Shown: positions 17,288 to 26,658 of the stretch, piece after piece
How the letters are laid out: each line of letters begins with the position of its first letter
Position numbering within the stretch: position 1 is the stretch's first letter
Assembly (NCBI RefSeq): GCF_033898505.1
Contig: NZ_JAXAFK010000004.1
Location: 228,648-292,647, forward strand
Direction: 5' to 3'
Origin: Pectobacterium carotovorum
Lineage (GTDB): Bacteria > Pseudomonadota > Gammaproteobacteria > Enterobacterales > Enterobacteriaceae
Length of the DNA stretch: 64,000 nt
The notes under the pieces: generated by a model
The model's input: the letters and a program-made list of their open reading frames with translations, nothing else
Databases searched by the model: none
Told to the model about the DNA's origin: nothing
Made by a program: the position numbers and the translations under genes

Positions 17288-17635
17288 GAGTAACAATCCA
17301 AAGAAGGGAATAACTGTCGTCGGGTATCCTATAACAAAACGCTACGTTTTTACGTTGATCCCACGTTTTTTTTCATCGAATAAGAAGAACCTATTAACGT
17401 CATCGTTTTCTCTCGGTTAAATCCCCCTGATTTTACGCAAGATAGCGCTAAAAATGGCTTTGTAGGTCGCAATATCGGGTCAATTGGTTAAAGTAAGGAA
17501 CGCCTTCTCATTCTGATCGTTTAAGAACCGAGATACCGGGGCGACCACGGTGCGAGGTGTCCCTACGGGAACCTCATCACCGTGTTTCCCCTAAAGTGAT
17601 AATAAGACTTTATATTTCATCGATAAGGATTGGTC
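17288..17635. other. adeP/yieH divergent intergenic region with a hairpin repeat
   Basis: 348 bp carrying promoters for both genes and copy 1 of the dispersed hairpin repeat (17516-17592), which would fall in the yieH leader. The AAGGA ribosome site of yieH lies at 17625-17629. A convincing PurR box for adeP was not found. Confidence 0.55.
17516..17592 (+). repeat. Dispersed hairpin repeat, copy 1
   Basis: A core of about 62 bp (17530-17591) with a preceding GATCGTTTAAG. It folds as nested stems: GGGG / CCCC outside, then CACGGTG / CACCGTG, GAGGT / ACCTC and TCCC / GGGA around a TAC loop. Closely related copies lie at 18312-18374, 22061-22140 and, inverted, 54671-54732. All are intergenic. 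Confidence 0.85.
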
Positions 17636-18304
17636 ATGCCACGTATTGAATGCGTCTTCTTCGACTGTGATGGCACGCTGGTTGATAGCGAAGTGCTGTG
17701 TTGTCAGGCTTATGTGAATATCTTCATCCCATACGGGGTGAACTTATCGCTGGAGGAGGTGATAAAAACCTACAAGGGCGTGAAGCTGTACGAGATTATT
17801 GCCCGCATCAGCCAGCAGCATGGCTTAACCGTATCGGTAGAAGACGCGGAGCGTCATTTCCGGCAAGAGGTGAAACGGCTGTTCGATGAATCCCTGCAAC
17901 CGATCGAAGGCGCACGTGAGCTAGTGCAGTCCATCACCGTTCCGATGGCTGTGGTTTCTAACGGCCCGGTCAGCAAGATGCAGCATTCGCTCGGCCTGAC
18001 GCATATGCTCGATCTGTTTGGCGACCATCTCTACAGCGGCTACGATCTGAAAAAATGGAAGCCCGATCCCGCGGTGCTGTATCACGCTGCCGAGCAGCTA
18101 CAGCTTCCGATTGAGCACTGCATTTTGGTTGAAGACTCCGCCGCTGGCGTACAGGCTGGCATCGCGGCGGGCATTCCGGTGTTCTATTACTGCGCCGATC
18201 CCCACAATCAGCCGATTCATCATCCGCTGGTCACGATGTTCGATGATATGCGTGAACTGCCGCAAATCTGGCGCGAAAAAGGCTGGAATATCACCGAGCA
18301 GTAG
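17636..18304 (+). CDS. yieH: HAD-superfamily phosphatase YieH (6-phosphogluconate phosphatase type)
   Basis: 222 residues from the ATG at 17636, which has AAGGA 6 nt upstream. Haloacid-dehalogenase fold with motif I DCDGTLVDSE (nucleophile D10, general acid D12), motif II around VVSNGPVSKM, motif III lysine in KKWKPDP, and motif IV LVEDSAAGVQAG. It is a beta-phosphoglucomutase-like hydrolase of small sugar phosphates; E. coli YieH acts on 6-phosphogluconate. Its position next to adeP is conserved with E. coli. Flanked on both sides by copies of the hairpin repeat. Confidence 0.92.
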   Translation: MPRIECVFFDCDGTLVDSEVLCCQAYVNIFIPYGVNLSLEEVIKTYKGVKLYEIIARISQQHGLTVSVEDAERHFRQEVKRLFDESLQPIEGARELVQSITVPMAVVSNGPVSKMQHSLGLTHMLDLFGDHLYSGYDLKKWKPDPAVLYHAAEQLQLPIEHCILVEDSAAGVQAGIAAGIPVFYYCADPHNQPIHHPLVTMFDDMRELPQIWREKGWNITEQ

Positions 18305-18311
18305 CAGCATC

Positions 18312-18374
18312 GAGATACACGGGGCGACCACAGGGGTGAGGCCTCCCTACGGGAACCTCCCCCTGTGTTTCCCC
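18312..18374 (+). repeat. Dispersed hairpin repeat, copy 2 (compensated stem)
   Basis: Same element as copy 1, starting 7 bp after the yieH stop. The main stem reads CACAGGGG / CCCCTGTG instead of CACGGTG / CACCGTG, so both arms changed together. It may also end transcription between yieH and the convergent permease gene. Confidence 0.85.
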
Positions 18375-18405
18375 TAATAACAGGCTTCAGTGACCCGTAT
18401 TCGTC

Positions 18406-19134
18406 TCACGCAGGCTTATTCCGCCACCACAGCAAACGGCGCTTCGGCTGCTTTTCCTGCTGGTTAAAACGGGCGTTAACCCGGTTAGCCAGCAGTTCCA
18501 ATGACAGGCAAAACACAAAGTAGACCAGCGCGACAAACAGGAAAACCTCCATCGGGTAGACCATGCTGCGGTTATTAACCTGGGTAGCGAGAAACGTCAG
18601 CTCGCCGACGCCGACAATGTAGGCCAGTGAAGTGTCTTTAATCAGGGAAATCCACTGATTAATGAAAGAGGGCACCATCATCCGCAGCGCCTGCGGCAGG
18701 ACTATCTGCCATAGCACCTGCCAGCGGCTTAATCCCAGCGAGAGTCCAGCCTGCCACTGGCCGCGCCCAATCGCGACAATGCCCGCTTTCACGCCATGCG
18801 CCAGATACGCCGAGGCGATAAGCGCCAGCGCACACACCACGGTCGTGATTTCAGGGATATCGACGCCAAAAACGATCGGCAGCAGAAAGTAGGTCCAGAA
18901 AATCAGCATGATGACGGGAATCGCACGGAAAAACCCTAGCACCATCGCCAACAGCGCGCTCCATACGCCTCGGGACATCGCCAGCGCCACGCCCAATATC
19001 GTACCCAGAACAGCAGAGGCTACGCCCGCCAGCAGACTCATCACCAGTGTCAGCGCCGCGCCACCCAGCGGGCCATCCGGGAACGTTCCCCACATCAAAT
19101 AACCGATGTTATCGGTGATAACGGTAAAATCCAT
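18406..19134 (-). CDS. Amino-acid ABC transporter permease (second permease)
   Basis: 242 residues of the polar amino-acid (HisM/GlnP) permease family. About five membrane helices and the cytoplasmic EAA-type loop LSLGLSRWQVLWQIVLPQALR (near residues 150-170) that docks with the ATPase. C-terminal tail is basic. It starts 1 bp after the first permease stop, and the two should form a heterodimeric inner-membrane channel for the substrate-binding protein at 19973-20809. No ATPase gene is in the cluster. Confidence 0.9.
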   Translation of the reverse strand: MDFTVITDNIGYLMWGTFPDGPLGGAALTLVMSLLAGVASAVLGTILGVALAMSRGVWSALLAMVLGFFRAIPVIMLIFWTYFLLPIVFGVDIPEITTVVCALALIASAYLAHGVKAGIVAIGRGQWQAGLSLGLSRWQVLWQIVLPQALRMMVPSFINQWISLIKDTSLAYIVGVGELTFLATQVNNRSMVYPMEVFLFVALVYFVFCLSLELLANRVNARFNQQEKQPKRRLLWWRNKPA

Positions 19135-19135
19135 C

Positions 19136-19879
19136 TCAGTGTCTCTCCGCCAGATTGCGCTGCTGACGCCACATGCCCCAACCTTCCATTACGGCAATAA
19201 TCACGATGTACAACACCGTCGCCACGCCAAACGCCTGAAACGTGCGTAAGGTTTCCGTCTCCACCTGACGCGACGCGTAGGACAATTCAGCGACGCCAAT
19301 CGCCATCGTCAACGACGAGTTCTTAACGATATTCATGTATTGCCCCAGCAGCGGTGGCAAAGCGATTTTTAGCGCCTGCGGCAGCACCACATAGCGCATG
19401 GATTGCCAACCGGTTAGCCCCAGAGCATGCGCCGCGTACTTCTGCCCTCGCGCCACACCGCGAATACCGGCGCGAATTTCCTCGGCAATAAACGCGCTGG
19501 AGTAGAGCGTCAGCCCGGCCAGGCCCGCCAGAAACTCAAAAGAAGGCCACGCTAACGTCATGCCCAATAGCGAAAGAACATGCGGAGTGTTCAGCCATTG
19601 CATCATCTCTGAGGGAAAAAGCTGACCGGCACCGAAATACCAGAAAAACAGCTGCACCAGCAGCGGCGTATTACGAAATAGCGAGCTGTAAGCAACAACG
19701 ATGCTGCTCAGCAGCCGAATCTGGCTGTCTCTGGCTGCGGCCAACAGAAAGCCCAGCACCGTAGACAGGACGATCGTACTCAGGGATATGCCCAGCGTGA
19801 TCAAGAAACCGTGCCACAGCCAGATGAGGTATTGAGGAGCCAACAGCCACGACTCAATCGATTGCAGCGCCGTATCCAT
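19136..19879 (-). CDS. Amino-acid ABC transporter permease (first permease)
   Basis: 247 residues from the ATG at 19879 (MDTALQSIESW), which has an AGAGAGAT ribosome site; ATGs further upstream lack one. Polar amino-acid permease family with about five helices and the EAA loop HALGLTGWQSMRYVVLPQALK. It lies between the binding-protein gene and the second permease gene, which begins 1 bp after its stop. A perfect hairpin (19924-19943) precedes it, probably lowering permease expression compared with the binding protein. Confidence 0.9.
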   Translation of the reverse strand: MDTALQSIESWLLAPQYLIWLWHGFLITLGISLSTIVLSTVLGFLLAAARDSQIRLLSSIVVAYSSLFRNTPLLVQLFFWYFGAGQLFPSEMMQWLNTPHVLSLLGMTLAWPSFEFLAGLAGLTLYSSAFIAEEIRAGIRGVARGQKYAAHALGLTGWQSMRYVVLPQALKIALPPLLGQYMNIVKNSSLTMAIGVAELSYASRQVETETLRTFQAFGVATVLYIVIIAVMEGWGMWRQQRNLAERH

Positions 19880-19923
19880 GCGTTTATCTCTCTTTGTCAT
19901 TATTACGAGGTACAAATAGAAAT

Positions 19924-19943
19924 GCCCTCTGCATGCAGAGGGC
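19924..19943. promoter_or_regulatory. Perfect 20-bp palindrome between binding-protein and permease genes
   Basis: GCCCTCTGCA followed by its exact complement. Hairpins at this place in ABC operons typically protect the 3' end of the upstream message or cause partial termination. No T-run is present. Confidence 0.6.
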
Positions 19944-19972
19944 TAAGATCATCGCACTGAAGATGTCAGCTA

Positions 19973-20809
19973 TCAGGATTTAGGCTGCTGATCCAACGGG
20001 GCAAAGGTGAAATCGCCGCGCGGCTGAGCCGATTTCGTGCTTGGCCCAAACCAGCGATCGTAGATCGTCTTCGCTTCGCCCTGTTTTTCCAGGTTAATCA
20101 GCGTGTCGTTAATCTTCGCTGTCAGGCGCTCTTCGCCCTTCGGAATCCCGACGCCCTGATACTCTTTGGTGATGCTGAACGGAGAGATTTCAAACTCCGC
20201 CTTCTGGGCATCAGGTACGTTCGCCAGCAAACCGACCAGCTTGGCATCATCCTGCGTGATGGCCTGAACGTTGCCGTTACGCAGCGCAGCGAAGGCCAGC
20301 GGCGTATCGTCGTAGGAAATCACTTTGGCAGTCGGGTAGTGTTCACGCAGGGTAATTTCCTGCACGGTGCCTTTATCGGCGCCGATACGCAGCGTTTTGA
20401 TGTCGTCCGGCGTTTTCAGCACGCCTTTACGGGCGATGAATTTCTGCCCGGTGGCGAAGTAAGGAATACTAAAGTTAACCTGCTTGGCACGCTCATCGGT
20501 AATGGTGAAGTTCGCAGCGATCAGATCGACTTTCTGCGAACTTAACAGCGGAATACGGTTAGCCGGGTTAGTCGCGCGCAGCTCCACCTTCACGCCCAGC
20601 GCCTTACCAATCGCCTCGGCGATATCCACGTCATAACCCACCAGCTTTTTGCTCTGCGGATCGACATAGCCAAACGGCGGGTTGCTGTCGAAGACAGCAA
20701 TTTTCACCACGCCCGCCTTCTGAATGTCATCTAATTTATCTGCCTGTGCAGCACCAGAAACGGAAGCCAATCCGGCCAATAAAGTCACTGTCAAAATCTG
20801 CTTTTTCAT
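19973..20809 (-). CDS. Periplasmic amino-acid-binding protein, family 3
   Basis: 278 residues. Signal peptide of about 23 residues (cleavage after AAQA), then a bilobal family 3 fold: KIAVFDSNPPFGYVDPQSKKLVGYDVDIAEAIGKALG at the start of lobe 1, LIAANFTITDERAKQVNFS, and EISPFSITKEYQGVGIPKGEE in the second half. These residues are typical for polar or acidic amino-acid binders such as GltI or GlnH; the ligand cannot be read safely. First gene of the operon with a GGGGCAGGGA ribosome site. It delivers the ligand to the two permeases downstream. Confidence 0.9.
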   Translation of the reverse strand: MKKQILTVTLLAGLASVSGAAQADKLDDIQKAGVVKIAVFDSNPPFGYVDPQSKKLVGYDVDIAEAIGKALGVKVELRATNPANRIPLLSSQKVDLIAANFTITDERAKQVNFSIPYFATGQKFIARKGVLKTPDDIKTLRIGADKGTVQEITLREHYPTAKVISYDDTPLAFAALRNGNVQAITQDDAKLVGLLANVPDAQKAEFEISPFSITKEYQGVGIPKGEERLTAKINDTLINLEKQGEAKTIYDRWFGPSTKSAQPRGDFTFAPLDQQPKS

Positions 20810-20872
20810 TCCCTGCCCCTTAGTTATCGCTGTATTAACAGCAGGCTATCAGCAGGGTGAAAACGCGGGAAA

Positions 20873-20905
20873 TAACATAAACAGCTATAATATAACCTTA
20901 TGTTA
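20873..20905. promoter_or_regulatory. Inverted repeat upstream of the amino-acid importer operon
   Basis: TAACATAA (20873-20880) and TTATGTTA (20898-20905) flank an AT-rich centre that could hold a -10 element on the minus strand. A regulator site is possible; the protein is unknown. Confidence 0.4.
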
Positions 20906-20933
20906 CTTCGGTATTCTGGCAGATTATCCTGAT

Positions 20934-21929
20934 TCAAGTACGTTCTGGTGGATTGATGGAAAGCGGCAAACTACCGCCAAGCACGTCATTAATCTGACTG
21001 GCTACCTCATCAAATAACGCATAGCGTCGGCGGTATTCCGCCCGTTTGCGGCTGGGAATGTCCTGTTCAGACTTTCTCGGAATTGATAACGGCAACGCAA
21101 TGTTGCCATCAGGCAGCGATTGACCGCCGTGAGCGAAAAGGAAAGCATTGTAGTCGGCCAGAAAAACATGGCGTTTCTTACTGCGATAGCGCCAGTGTTT
21201 ATAGATATGCGTTTCGTTACTGACCGCGACAACGTGCGCCAGATTAAGGCCTCGAGCCAAGTTAAGCAGGCCTTCCAGAAGAAGGCGTTTGGGAAACAGA
21301 CTATGGCAATCTCGCGTCGCGCCCTGAATAACGTGATGCGGCGTTTGTGCATCCGGCCCCTGGATACCACCGACAAACAGGCTCATTTCCCCTTCAATGC
21401 GCAGGATGGAGAATGTCATCTGTGCCAGCACGTGCTCGCTGCTCTCAAGTTGCAGGGAAAGTTCGCCTTCCTTACACATTTGATCGTTAGTCATCAGGCG
21501 AAGCGTGTAATTTTCACCACTTTTCCCCTGAAAACGAGCCAGAACGTTACCGCTCTCGTTCTGACCATATAACAAGCGCTGGCGATGTAACGGCAACGAT
21601 TGGATAAAGCGGTAATGATCCATTAAGGCCGCGCAGGTTTGATGTGTCGGTAGCGACGCCATCAGGTAAGGGCGCTGGAGCTTGCTGTACAGCTGATTTC
21701 CGTCACGTCGAAAAATATCCTGCACGGGATAATTAACGATAAAACTAAGCCATTTCATGGTCAGCAGCGGGTGAAGCATCACTCGGGCGGTATATTTTAT
21801 ACGCCAGTGAACGCTTTCCCAGCGCCGATCCGGCTTGTGTTTCCCTGTTGCTAATGCCAAAAAAAGGGAAAATGCGGCCCGAAACTGGGTTTTCGTACTG
21901 CCAAATGATTGTGTAGAGGTAATGTCCAT
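20934..21929 (-). CDS. VirK/YbjX family (DUF535) protein
   Basis: 331 residues from the ATG at 21929, supported by GGTGA 5 nt upstream; an ATG at 21971 would add 14 residues but lacks a ribosome site. Matches the DUF535 family in HWRIKYTARVMLHPLLT, ASLPTHQTCAALMDHYRFI, GEMSLFVGGIQGP and SNETHIYKHWRY. Cytoplasmic by sequence, no membrane segment. In Salmonella and Shigella relatives are PhoP-controlled and affect antimicrobial-peptide resistance or VirG display; molecular function is unknown. No clear PhoP box was seen upstream. Confidence 0.85.
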   Translation of the reverse strand: MDITSTQSFGSTKTQFRAAFSLFLALATGKHKPDRRWESVHWRIKYTARVMLHPLLTMKWLSFIVNYPVQDIFRRDGNQLYSKLQRPYLMASLPTHQTCAALMDHYRFIQSLPLHRQRLLYGQNESGNVLARFQGKSGENYTLRLMTNDQMCKEGELSLQLESSEHVLAQMTFSILRIEGEMSLFVGGIQGPDAQTPHHVIQGATRDCHSLFPKRLLLEGLLNLARGLNLAHVVAVSNETHIYKHWRYRSKKRHVFLADYNAFLFAHGGQSLPDGNIALPLSIPRKSEQDIPSRKRAEYRRRYALFDEVASQINDVLGGSLPLSINPPERT

Positions 21930-22060
21930 GAATGTCACCGTGATTAAGATGACGAAATCGTAGCGGGACATTCATCAATGAAACTAAAATCGCGACACCT
22001 AAAAAGCCGCGTTCTCTTATCCGTTGAGGATTAATTTAAGATAGGCGCTCGCCTAATCGC

Positions 22061-22140
22061 GATCGTTTAAGGATCAAGATACCGGGGGCTACCACGGTGC
22101 GAGGTATCCCTGCGGGAACCTCATCACCGTGTTTCCCCCT
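22061..22140 (+). repeat. Dispersed hairpin repeat, copy 3
   Basis: Shares with copy 1 both the core and the leading GATCGTTTAAG. The outer stem is one pair longer (GGGGG / CCCCC), again changed on both arms. It lies upstream of the VirK-like gene and downstream of ydcO. Confidence 0.85.
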
Positions 22141-22263
22141 ATAAAATGCAAACGCATTTTAAATGCCACTTGTGGCAGCCCGTCAGGGCGAGCACAGGCA
22201 CTGGGCGAGTAAATCCATGTTTAAGTGAACAGCATTAGGTACTCGCCTATTTTCCTACTTCAC

Positions 22264-23448
22264 TCAGCGTAACGCCGCTTTTCTTCCAGACAGCACCAGC
22301 CAGGTCATCATCCCGCCAATCAGTCCCCAAAACGCCGCGCCGATTCCCCATAGCGTCAATCCAGAGGCGGTAATCAGGAAAGTGACTACCGCGGCATCAC
22401 GCTGTTGTTCATCCAGCAACGCACGATACAGACTGCCCGAAATGGTGCTGAGCAGCGCCAAACCGGCGATAGCGTGAATCAGCGGCTGCGGCAGCGCCGT
22501 AAAAAGCTGTCCGATAGACCCACCGAAAACGCCCGCCAGCAGATAAAACCCACCAGCAGCGACGGCGGCAAGATAGCGTTTCTTCGGATCGGGGTGTACA
22601 TCCGATCCCATACAGATCGCGGCGGTAATCGCGGCGATACAAACGGAGAAGCCACCGAACGGCGTCAATATCAACGCAATTAATGCCGTAACGGTAATCA
22701 GCGGCGACACGGGAACCTGATAGCCAGCGGCTTTCAGCGTGGCAATGCCCGGTGCGTTCTGCGATGCCATGGTGACAATGAAAAATGGAATACCTACGCC
22801 CAACAACGATGCCCACGAAAAATGCGGCGTAATAAACGCCGGTACGGCGAATACCAGCGGTGAATCAGAGACCGCAATTTGCCCTCGAAATAAGGCCAGC
22901 AGCAGGCCAGCAAATAATGTCAGCACAATGGCAAAACGGGGCAACAGCCTACGGCTGAGCAAATAAGTCACGCACATCGTGAAAGCCAGCCAGAAATCCT
23001 GTTGCAGGGAAAGAAAGGCATCCGCGCCAAAGCGCAGCAGAATCCCCGCCAGCATCGCGGCAGAAATGGCCTGCGGAATGATGTTCATCAGGCGGGCAAA
23101 GAGGCCGGTGATCCCGCAGATAAAGATAAGCGCGGAAGCAAACAGGAACACGCCGATCGCTTCATTGAGTGACGTCCCCGGCAGGCTGGTGACCAGCAAC
23201 GCCGCCCCTGGTGTTGACCAGGCCGCCAGTATCGGCGCACGGTAGTACAGCGACAGGCTAATGGACGCCAGCCCTTGGGCAATCCCCAGCATGCTTAACC
23301 AGCCGCCGATCTGCACCGCACTGGCACCCGCCGCTTCCGCCGCCTGAAAAATGATAGCGGCCGAACTGGTGTAACCCACCAGTACTGCAACAAAACCGGC
23401 GATAAGGGTCGAAAAGCTGACATCTTTTAGCGCAAATGACGCAGGCAT
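22264..23448 (-). CDS. ydcO: BenE-family benzoate/H+ symporter-like transporter (YdcO)
   Basis: 394 residues with about 12 membrane segments. Closely similar to E. coli YdcO: AAWSTPGAALLVTSLPGTSLNEAIGVF, FARLMNIIPQAISAAMLAGILLRFG, VTMASQNAPGIATLKAAGYQVPVSP and FGGFSVCIAAITAAICMG. BenE was defined as a benzoate-proton symporter, but the substrate here is unproven. AAGG ribosome site upstream. Divergent from the sutR-like regulator across a short region with two identical palindromes, so it is probably under its control. Confidence 0.9.
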   Translation of the reverse strand: MPASFALKDVSFSTLIAGFVAVLVGYTSSAAIIFQAAEAAGASAVQIGGWLSMLGIAQGLASISLSLYYRAPILAAWSTPGAALLVTSLPGTSLNEAIGVFLFASALIFICGITGLFARLMNIIPQAISAAMLAGILLRFGADAFLSLQQDFWLAFTMCVTYLLSRRLLPRFAIVLTLFAGLLLALFRGQIAVSDSPLVFAVPAFITPHFSWASLLGVGIPFFIVTMASQNAPGIATLKAAGYQVPVSPLITVTALIALILTPFGGFSVCIAAITAAICMGSDVHPDPKKRYLAAVAAGGFYLLAGVFGGSIGQLFTALPQPLIHAIAGLALLSTISGSLYRALLDEQQRDAAVVTFLITASGLTLWGIGAAFWGLIGGMMTWLVLSGRKAALR

Positions 23449-23468
23449 GGTATACCTTCACTCTTGTC

Positions 23469-23484
23469 GTGCGCTATAGCGCAC
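23469..23484. promoter_or_regulatory. Operator palindrome 1 (GTGCGCTATAGCGCAC)
   Basis: Perfect 16-bp palindrome, 21 bp upstream of the ydcO start. An identical copy sits 37 bp away centre to centre. Most likely bound by the divergent XRE-cupin regulator. Confidence 0.75.
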
Positions 23485-23505
23485 AGAAAGCGTTAACATA
23501 GCAGC

Positions 23506-23521
23506 GTGCGCTATAGCGCAC
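23506..23521. promoter_or_regulatory. Operator palindrome 2 (GTGCGCTATAGCGCAC)
   Basis: Exact duplicate of the palindrome at 23469-23484, ending 17 bp before the regulator ATG. Its presence at the 5' end of the longest open frame argues that the true start is 23539. Confidence 0.75.
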
Positions 23522-23538
23522 AAGCAGGAGCAGCCTTG

Positions 23539-24105
23539 ATGTCTGATAAGCTAACCCGCCGGATTGGCAATACCTTGAAAACGTTAAGGCAAGAGAAAAG
23601 CTGGAGCCTCACGCGTGCGGCAGAAGAGACGGGAGTAAGCAAAGCAATGCTGGGCCAGATCGAGCGGGGCGAGTCCAGCCCAACGGTTGCCACCCTGTGG
23701 AAAATTGCGACCGGAATGAATGTGGCGTTCTCTACCTTTATTGAACCGACGCTCACAGATGAAGACGTGACGTATCGCTCGGGAGCAGGTTCGGCATTCA
23801 GGGAAAATGAGGCGGGAATGCACGTTGTGCCGATCTTCCCCTTCGACGAAAAACTGCGTTTCGATATGTTGGTTATTGAGCTGGCAGCGGGTGCCAGTAG
23901 CACCTCATCGGCGCATGAAAGCGGGGTGATCGAGCATATTATTGTGCTGGAGGGCCAACTGGAGATGACCGTTGATGGGCAGACACAGTTGTTATCCGCG
24001 GGGGATGCCCTGCGTTTTGCCGCCGACAGAGAGCACCGCTACCACAACCCTGCCGATACTACTGTTCGCTTCCACGATCTGATTCACTATCCTGATAAAA
24101 ACTAA
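23539..24105 (+). CDS. sutR: XRE-cupin transcriptional regulator (SutR/YdcN-like)
   Basis: 188 residues from the ATG at 23539, preceded by AGGAG with an 8-nt spacer; the longer frame from 23506 runs through an operator. N-terminal XRE helix-turn-helix (about 8-62: LRQEKSWSLTRAAEETGVSKAMLGQIERGESSPTVATLWKIA) and C-terminal cupin barrel (about 105-185: GVIEHIIVLEGQLEMTVDGQ). Close to E. coli SutR, reported to affect sulfur utilisation genes. Divergent from ydcO as a local regulator. The cupin probably senses a small ligand. Confidence 0.9.
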   Translation: MSDKLTRRIGNTLKTLRQEKSWSLTRAAEETGVSKAMLGQIERGESSPTVATLWKIATGMNVAFSTFIEPTLTDEDVTYRSGAGSAFRENEAGMHVVPIFPFDEKLRFDMLVIELAAGASSTSSAHESGVIEHIIVLEGQLEMTVDGQTQLLSAGDALRFAADREHRYHNPADTTVRFHDLIHYPDKN

Positions 24106-24107
24106 AT

Positions 24108-24141
24108 CGTGATAAAAAATAACGCCCTGCAAGCAGGGCGT
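24108..24141 (-). terminator. Terminator after phoU
   Basis: Stem built on ACGCCCTGC / GCAGGGCGT. On the minus strand it is followed by TTATTTTTTATC. It ends the pst-phoU transcript and lies directly after the convergent sutR-like stop. Confidence 0.85.
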
Positions 24142-24166
24142 CAGCATGATAAGCCTAAGAACGGGC

Positions 24167-24898
24167 TTACTCTTCTTCTTTCTTCTCTTTCTGCGCCAGC
24201 AGCTTCTCCAGCGCATCGCCACCGAGGTGACGGAAGTCCTGACCTTTGACGAAGTAGAAGATAAATTCGCAGATATTCTGGCAACGGTCACCGATACGCT
24301 CGATAGAACGGGCGCAGAACAGCGCGGTCAGTACGCTTGGGATGGTGCGGGAATCTTCCATCATGTGAGTCATCAGCTGACGCACAATGCCTTCGTACTC
24401 TTTATCCACTTTCTTGTCTTCGCGATAAATACGAATCGCTTCGTCCAGATCCATACGGGCAAAAGCATCCAGCACGTCATGCAGCATTTGCACGGTATGG
24501 CGCCCTAATGATTCCAGGCTAACCAGCAGCGGCTGATGCTGATGGGAGAATTTCTCCAGCGCGGTGCGACAGATTTTATCCGCCACGTCACCGATACGTT
24601 CCAGTTCAGAGATGGTTTTGATGATCGCCATCACCAGACGCAAGTCGCTCGCGGTAGGCTGACGTTTCGCGATAATGCGCACGCAGGCTTCATCAATCGC
24701 CACTTCCATCATGTTAACTTTGGCATCGCCTTCGATGACCTGCTGAGCCAGCTCCGCGTCCTGATTATGCATCGCGGTAATCGCGTCAGTCAGCTGTTGC
24801 TCCACCAGCCCGCCCATTGTCAGGACCTGCGTGCGGATATGTTCCAGTTCGGCGTTAAACTGACCGGAAATGTGTTTGTTCAGATTCAGATTATCCAT
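24167..24898 (-). CDS. phoU: Phosphate signalling protein PhoU
   Basis: 243 residues, all-helical, two tandem PhoU three-helix repeats with the metal-binding E/D-rich helices ([45 protein letters not shown], and the second copy ending [22 protein letters not shown]). It keeps PhoR in the phosphatase state when phosphate is plentiful and restrains PstSCAB. C-terminus is lysine- and glutamate-rich. Last gene of the pstSCAB-phoU operon, 12 bp after pstB. Confidence 0.96.
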   Translation of the reverse strand: MDNLNLNKHISGQFNAELEHIRTQVLTMGGLVEQQLTDAITAMHNQDAELAQQVIEGDAKVNMMEVAIDEACVRIIAKRQPTASDLRLVMAIIKTISELERIGDVADKICRTALEKFSHQHQPLLVSLESLGRHTVQMLHDVLDAFARMDLDEAIRIYREDKKVDKEYEGIVRQLMTHMMEDSRTIPSVLTALFCARSIERIGDRCQNICEFIFYFVKGQDFRHLGGDALEKLLAQKEKKEEE

Positions 24899-24910
24899 GA
24901 TGCTTCCTAA

Positions 24911-25744
<834 letters not shown>

Positions 25745-25770
25745 TCAGCAAGCTAATATTTCTTAGCAAA

Positions 25771-26658
25771 TCAATGCTTCTTCGCGGAGAAAATAACACG
25801 CGCCAGAATATTCAGCAGCAGAACGCACAGCGTAATCAGCAGAACCCCTGCCCAAGCCAACTGTTGCCACTCCACAAACGGACTCATGGCAAATTTGAAT
25901 ATGGTGACCGGCAGGTTAGCAATCGGATGCATCAGATCCGTGCTCCAGAACTGATTCGACAGCGACGTAAACAGCAACGGTGCGGTTTCCCCAGCAATAC
26001 GCGCGATAGCCAGCAACACCCCGGTGATAATGCCCGATACAGAAGCCTTCAGCGTAATCGCAGAAATCATTTTCCATTTCGGCGTACCCAGCGCATAAGC
26101 CGCTTCACGCAGGCTATCCGGCACCAGTTTTAGCATGTTCTCGGTGGTACGAATCACAATCGGCACCTGCAACAGCGCCAGCGCAATCACGCCCGCCCAG
26201 CCGGAGAAGTGCTGCATCTTTGCCACCACCAGCGTGTAGACAAACAGGCCAACCACAATTGAAGGCGCTGACAGCAGGATATCGTTGATGAAACGAATCA
26301 CTTCGGCGATCCAGGATTTACGACCGTATTCCGCCAGATAGATACCCGCCATAATGCCCAACGGCGTCCCCAGCAGCGTCGCCCACAGGATCAGCAATCC
26401 GCTCCCGACGATGGCATTCGCCAGTCCGCCACCTGCCGTATTCGGCGGCGGCGTCATCTCGGTAAACAATGCCAGAGACATACCGTCTACACCGCGGGTC
26501 ACTGTCGAGAACAGAATCCAGATCAACCAGAACAGGCCAAATGCCATCGTGGACATGGATAAGAACAGCGCAATGCGGTTTTTCTGGCGACGCCAGGCCT
26601 GCATTTTACGCCGCGAGCGCGCCAGTGCGGCTTCTTGTTCTATGCCTAATGTAGCCAT
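25771..26658 (-). CDS. pstA: Phosphate ABC transporter permease PstA
   Basis: 295 residues with six membrane helices and the EAA loop [22 protein letters not shown] that couples to PstB. The N-terminus is basic and cytoplasmic ([15 protein letters not shown]). It forms the inner-membrane channel with PstC. Its start overlaps the pstC stop by one base, so translation is coupled. Confidence 0.96.
   Translation of the reverse strand: MATLGIEQEAALARSRRKMQAWRRQKNRIALFLSMSTMAFGLFWLIWILFSTVTRGVDGMSLALFTEMTPPPNTAGGGLANAIVGSGLLILWATLLGTPLGIMAGIYLAEYGRKSWIAEVIRFINDILLSAPSIVVGLFVYTLVVAKMQHFSGWAGVIALALLQVPIVIRTTENMLKLVPDSLREAAYALGTPKWKMISAITLKASVSGIITGVLLAIARIAGETAPLLFTSLSNQFWSTDLMHPIANLPVTIFKFAMSPFVEWQQLAWAGVLLITLCVLLLNILARVIFSAKKH

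Noticed and set aside
17336..17356. A PurR-box-like stretch (ACGCTACGTTTTTACG) upstream of adeP
   Set aside because: Spacing is off by one base relative to the central CG of the consensus and several positions do not match.
22204..22247. A GGCGAGT / ACTCGCC inverted repeat downstream of ydcO
   Set aside because: The loop is 30 nt and the stem only 7 bp, so it is likely chance, though it could assist termination.
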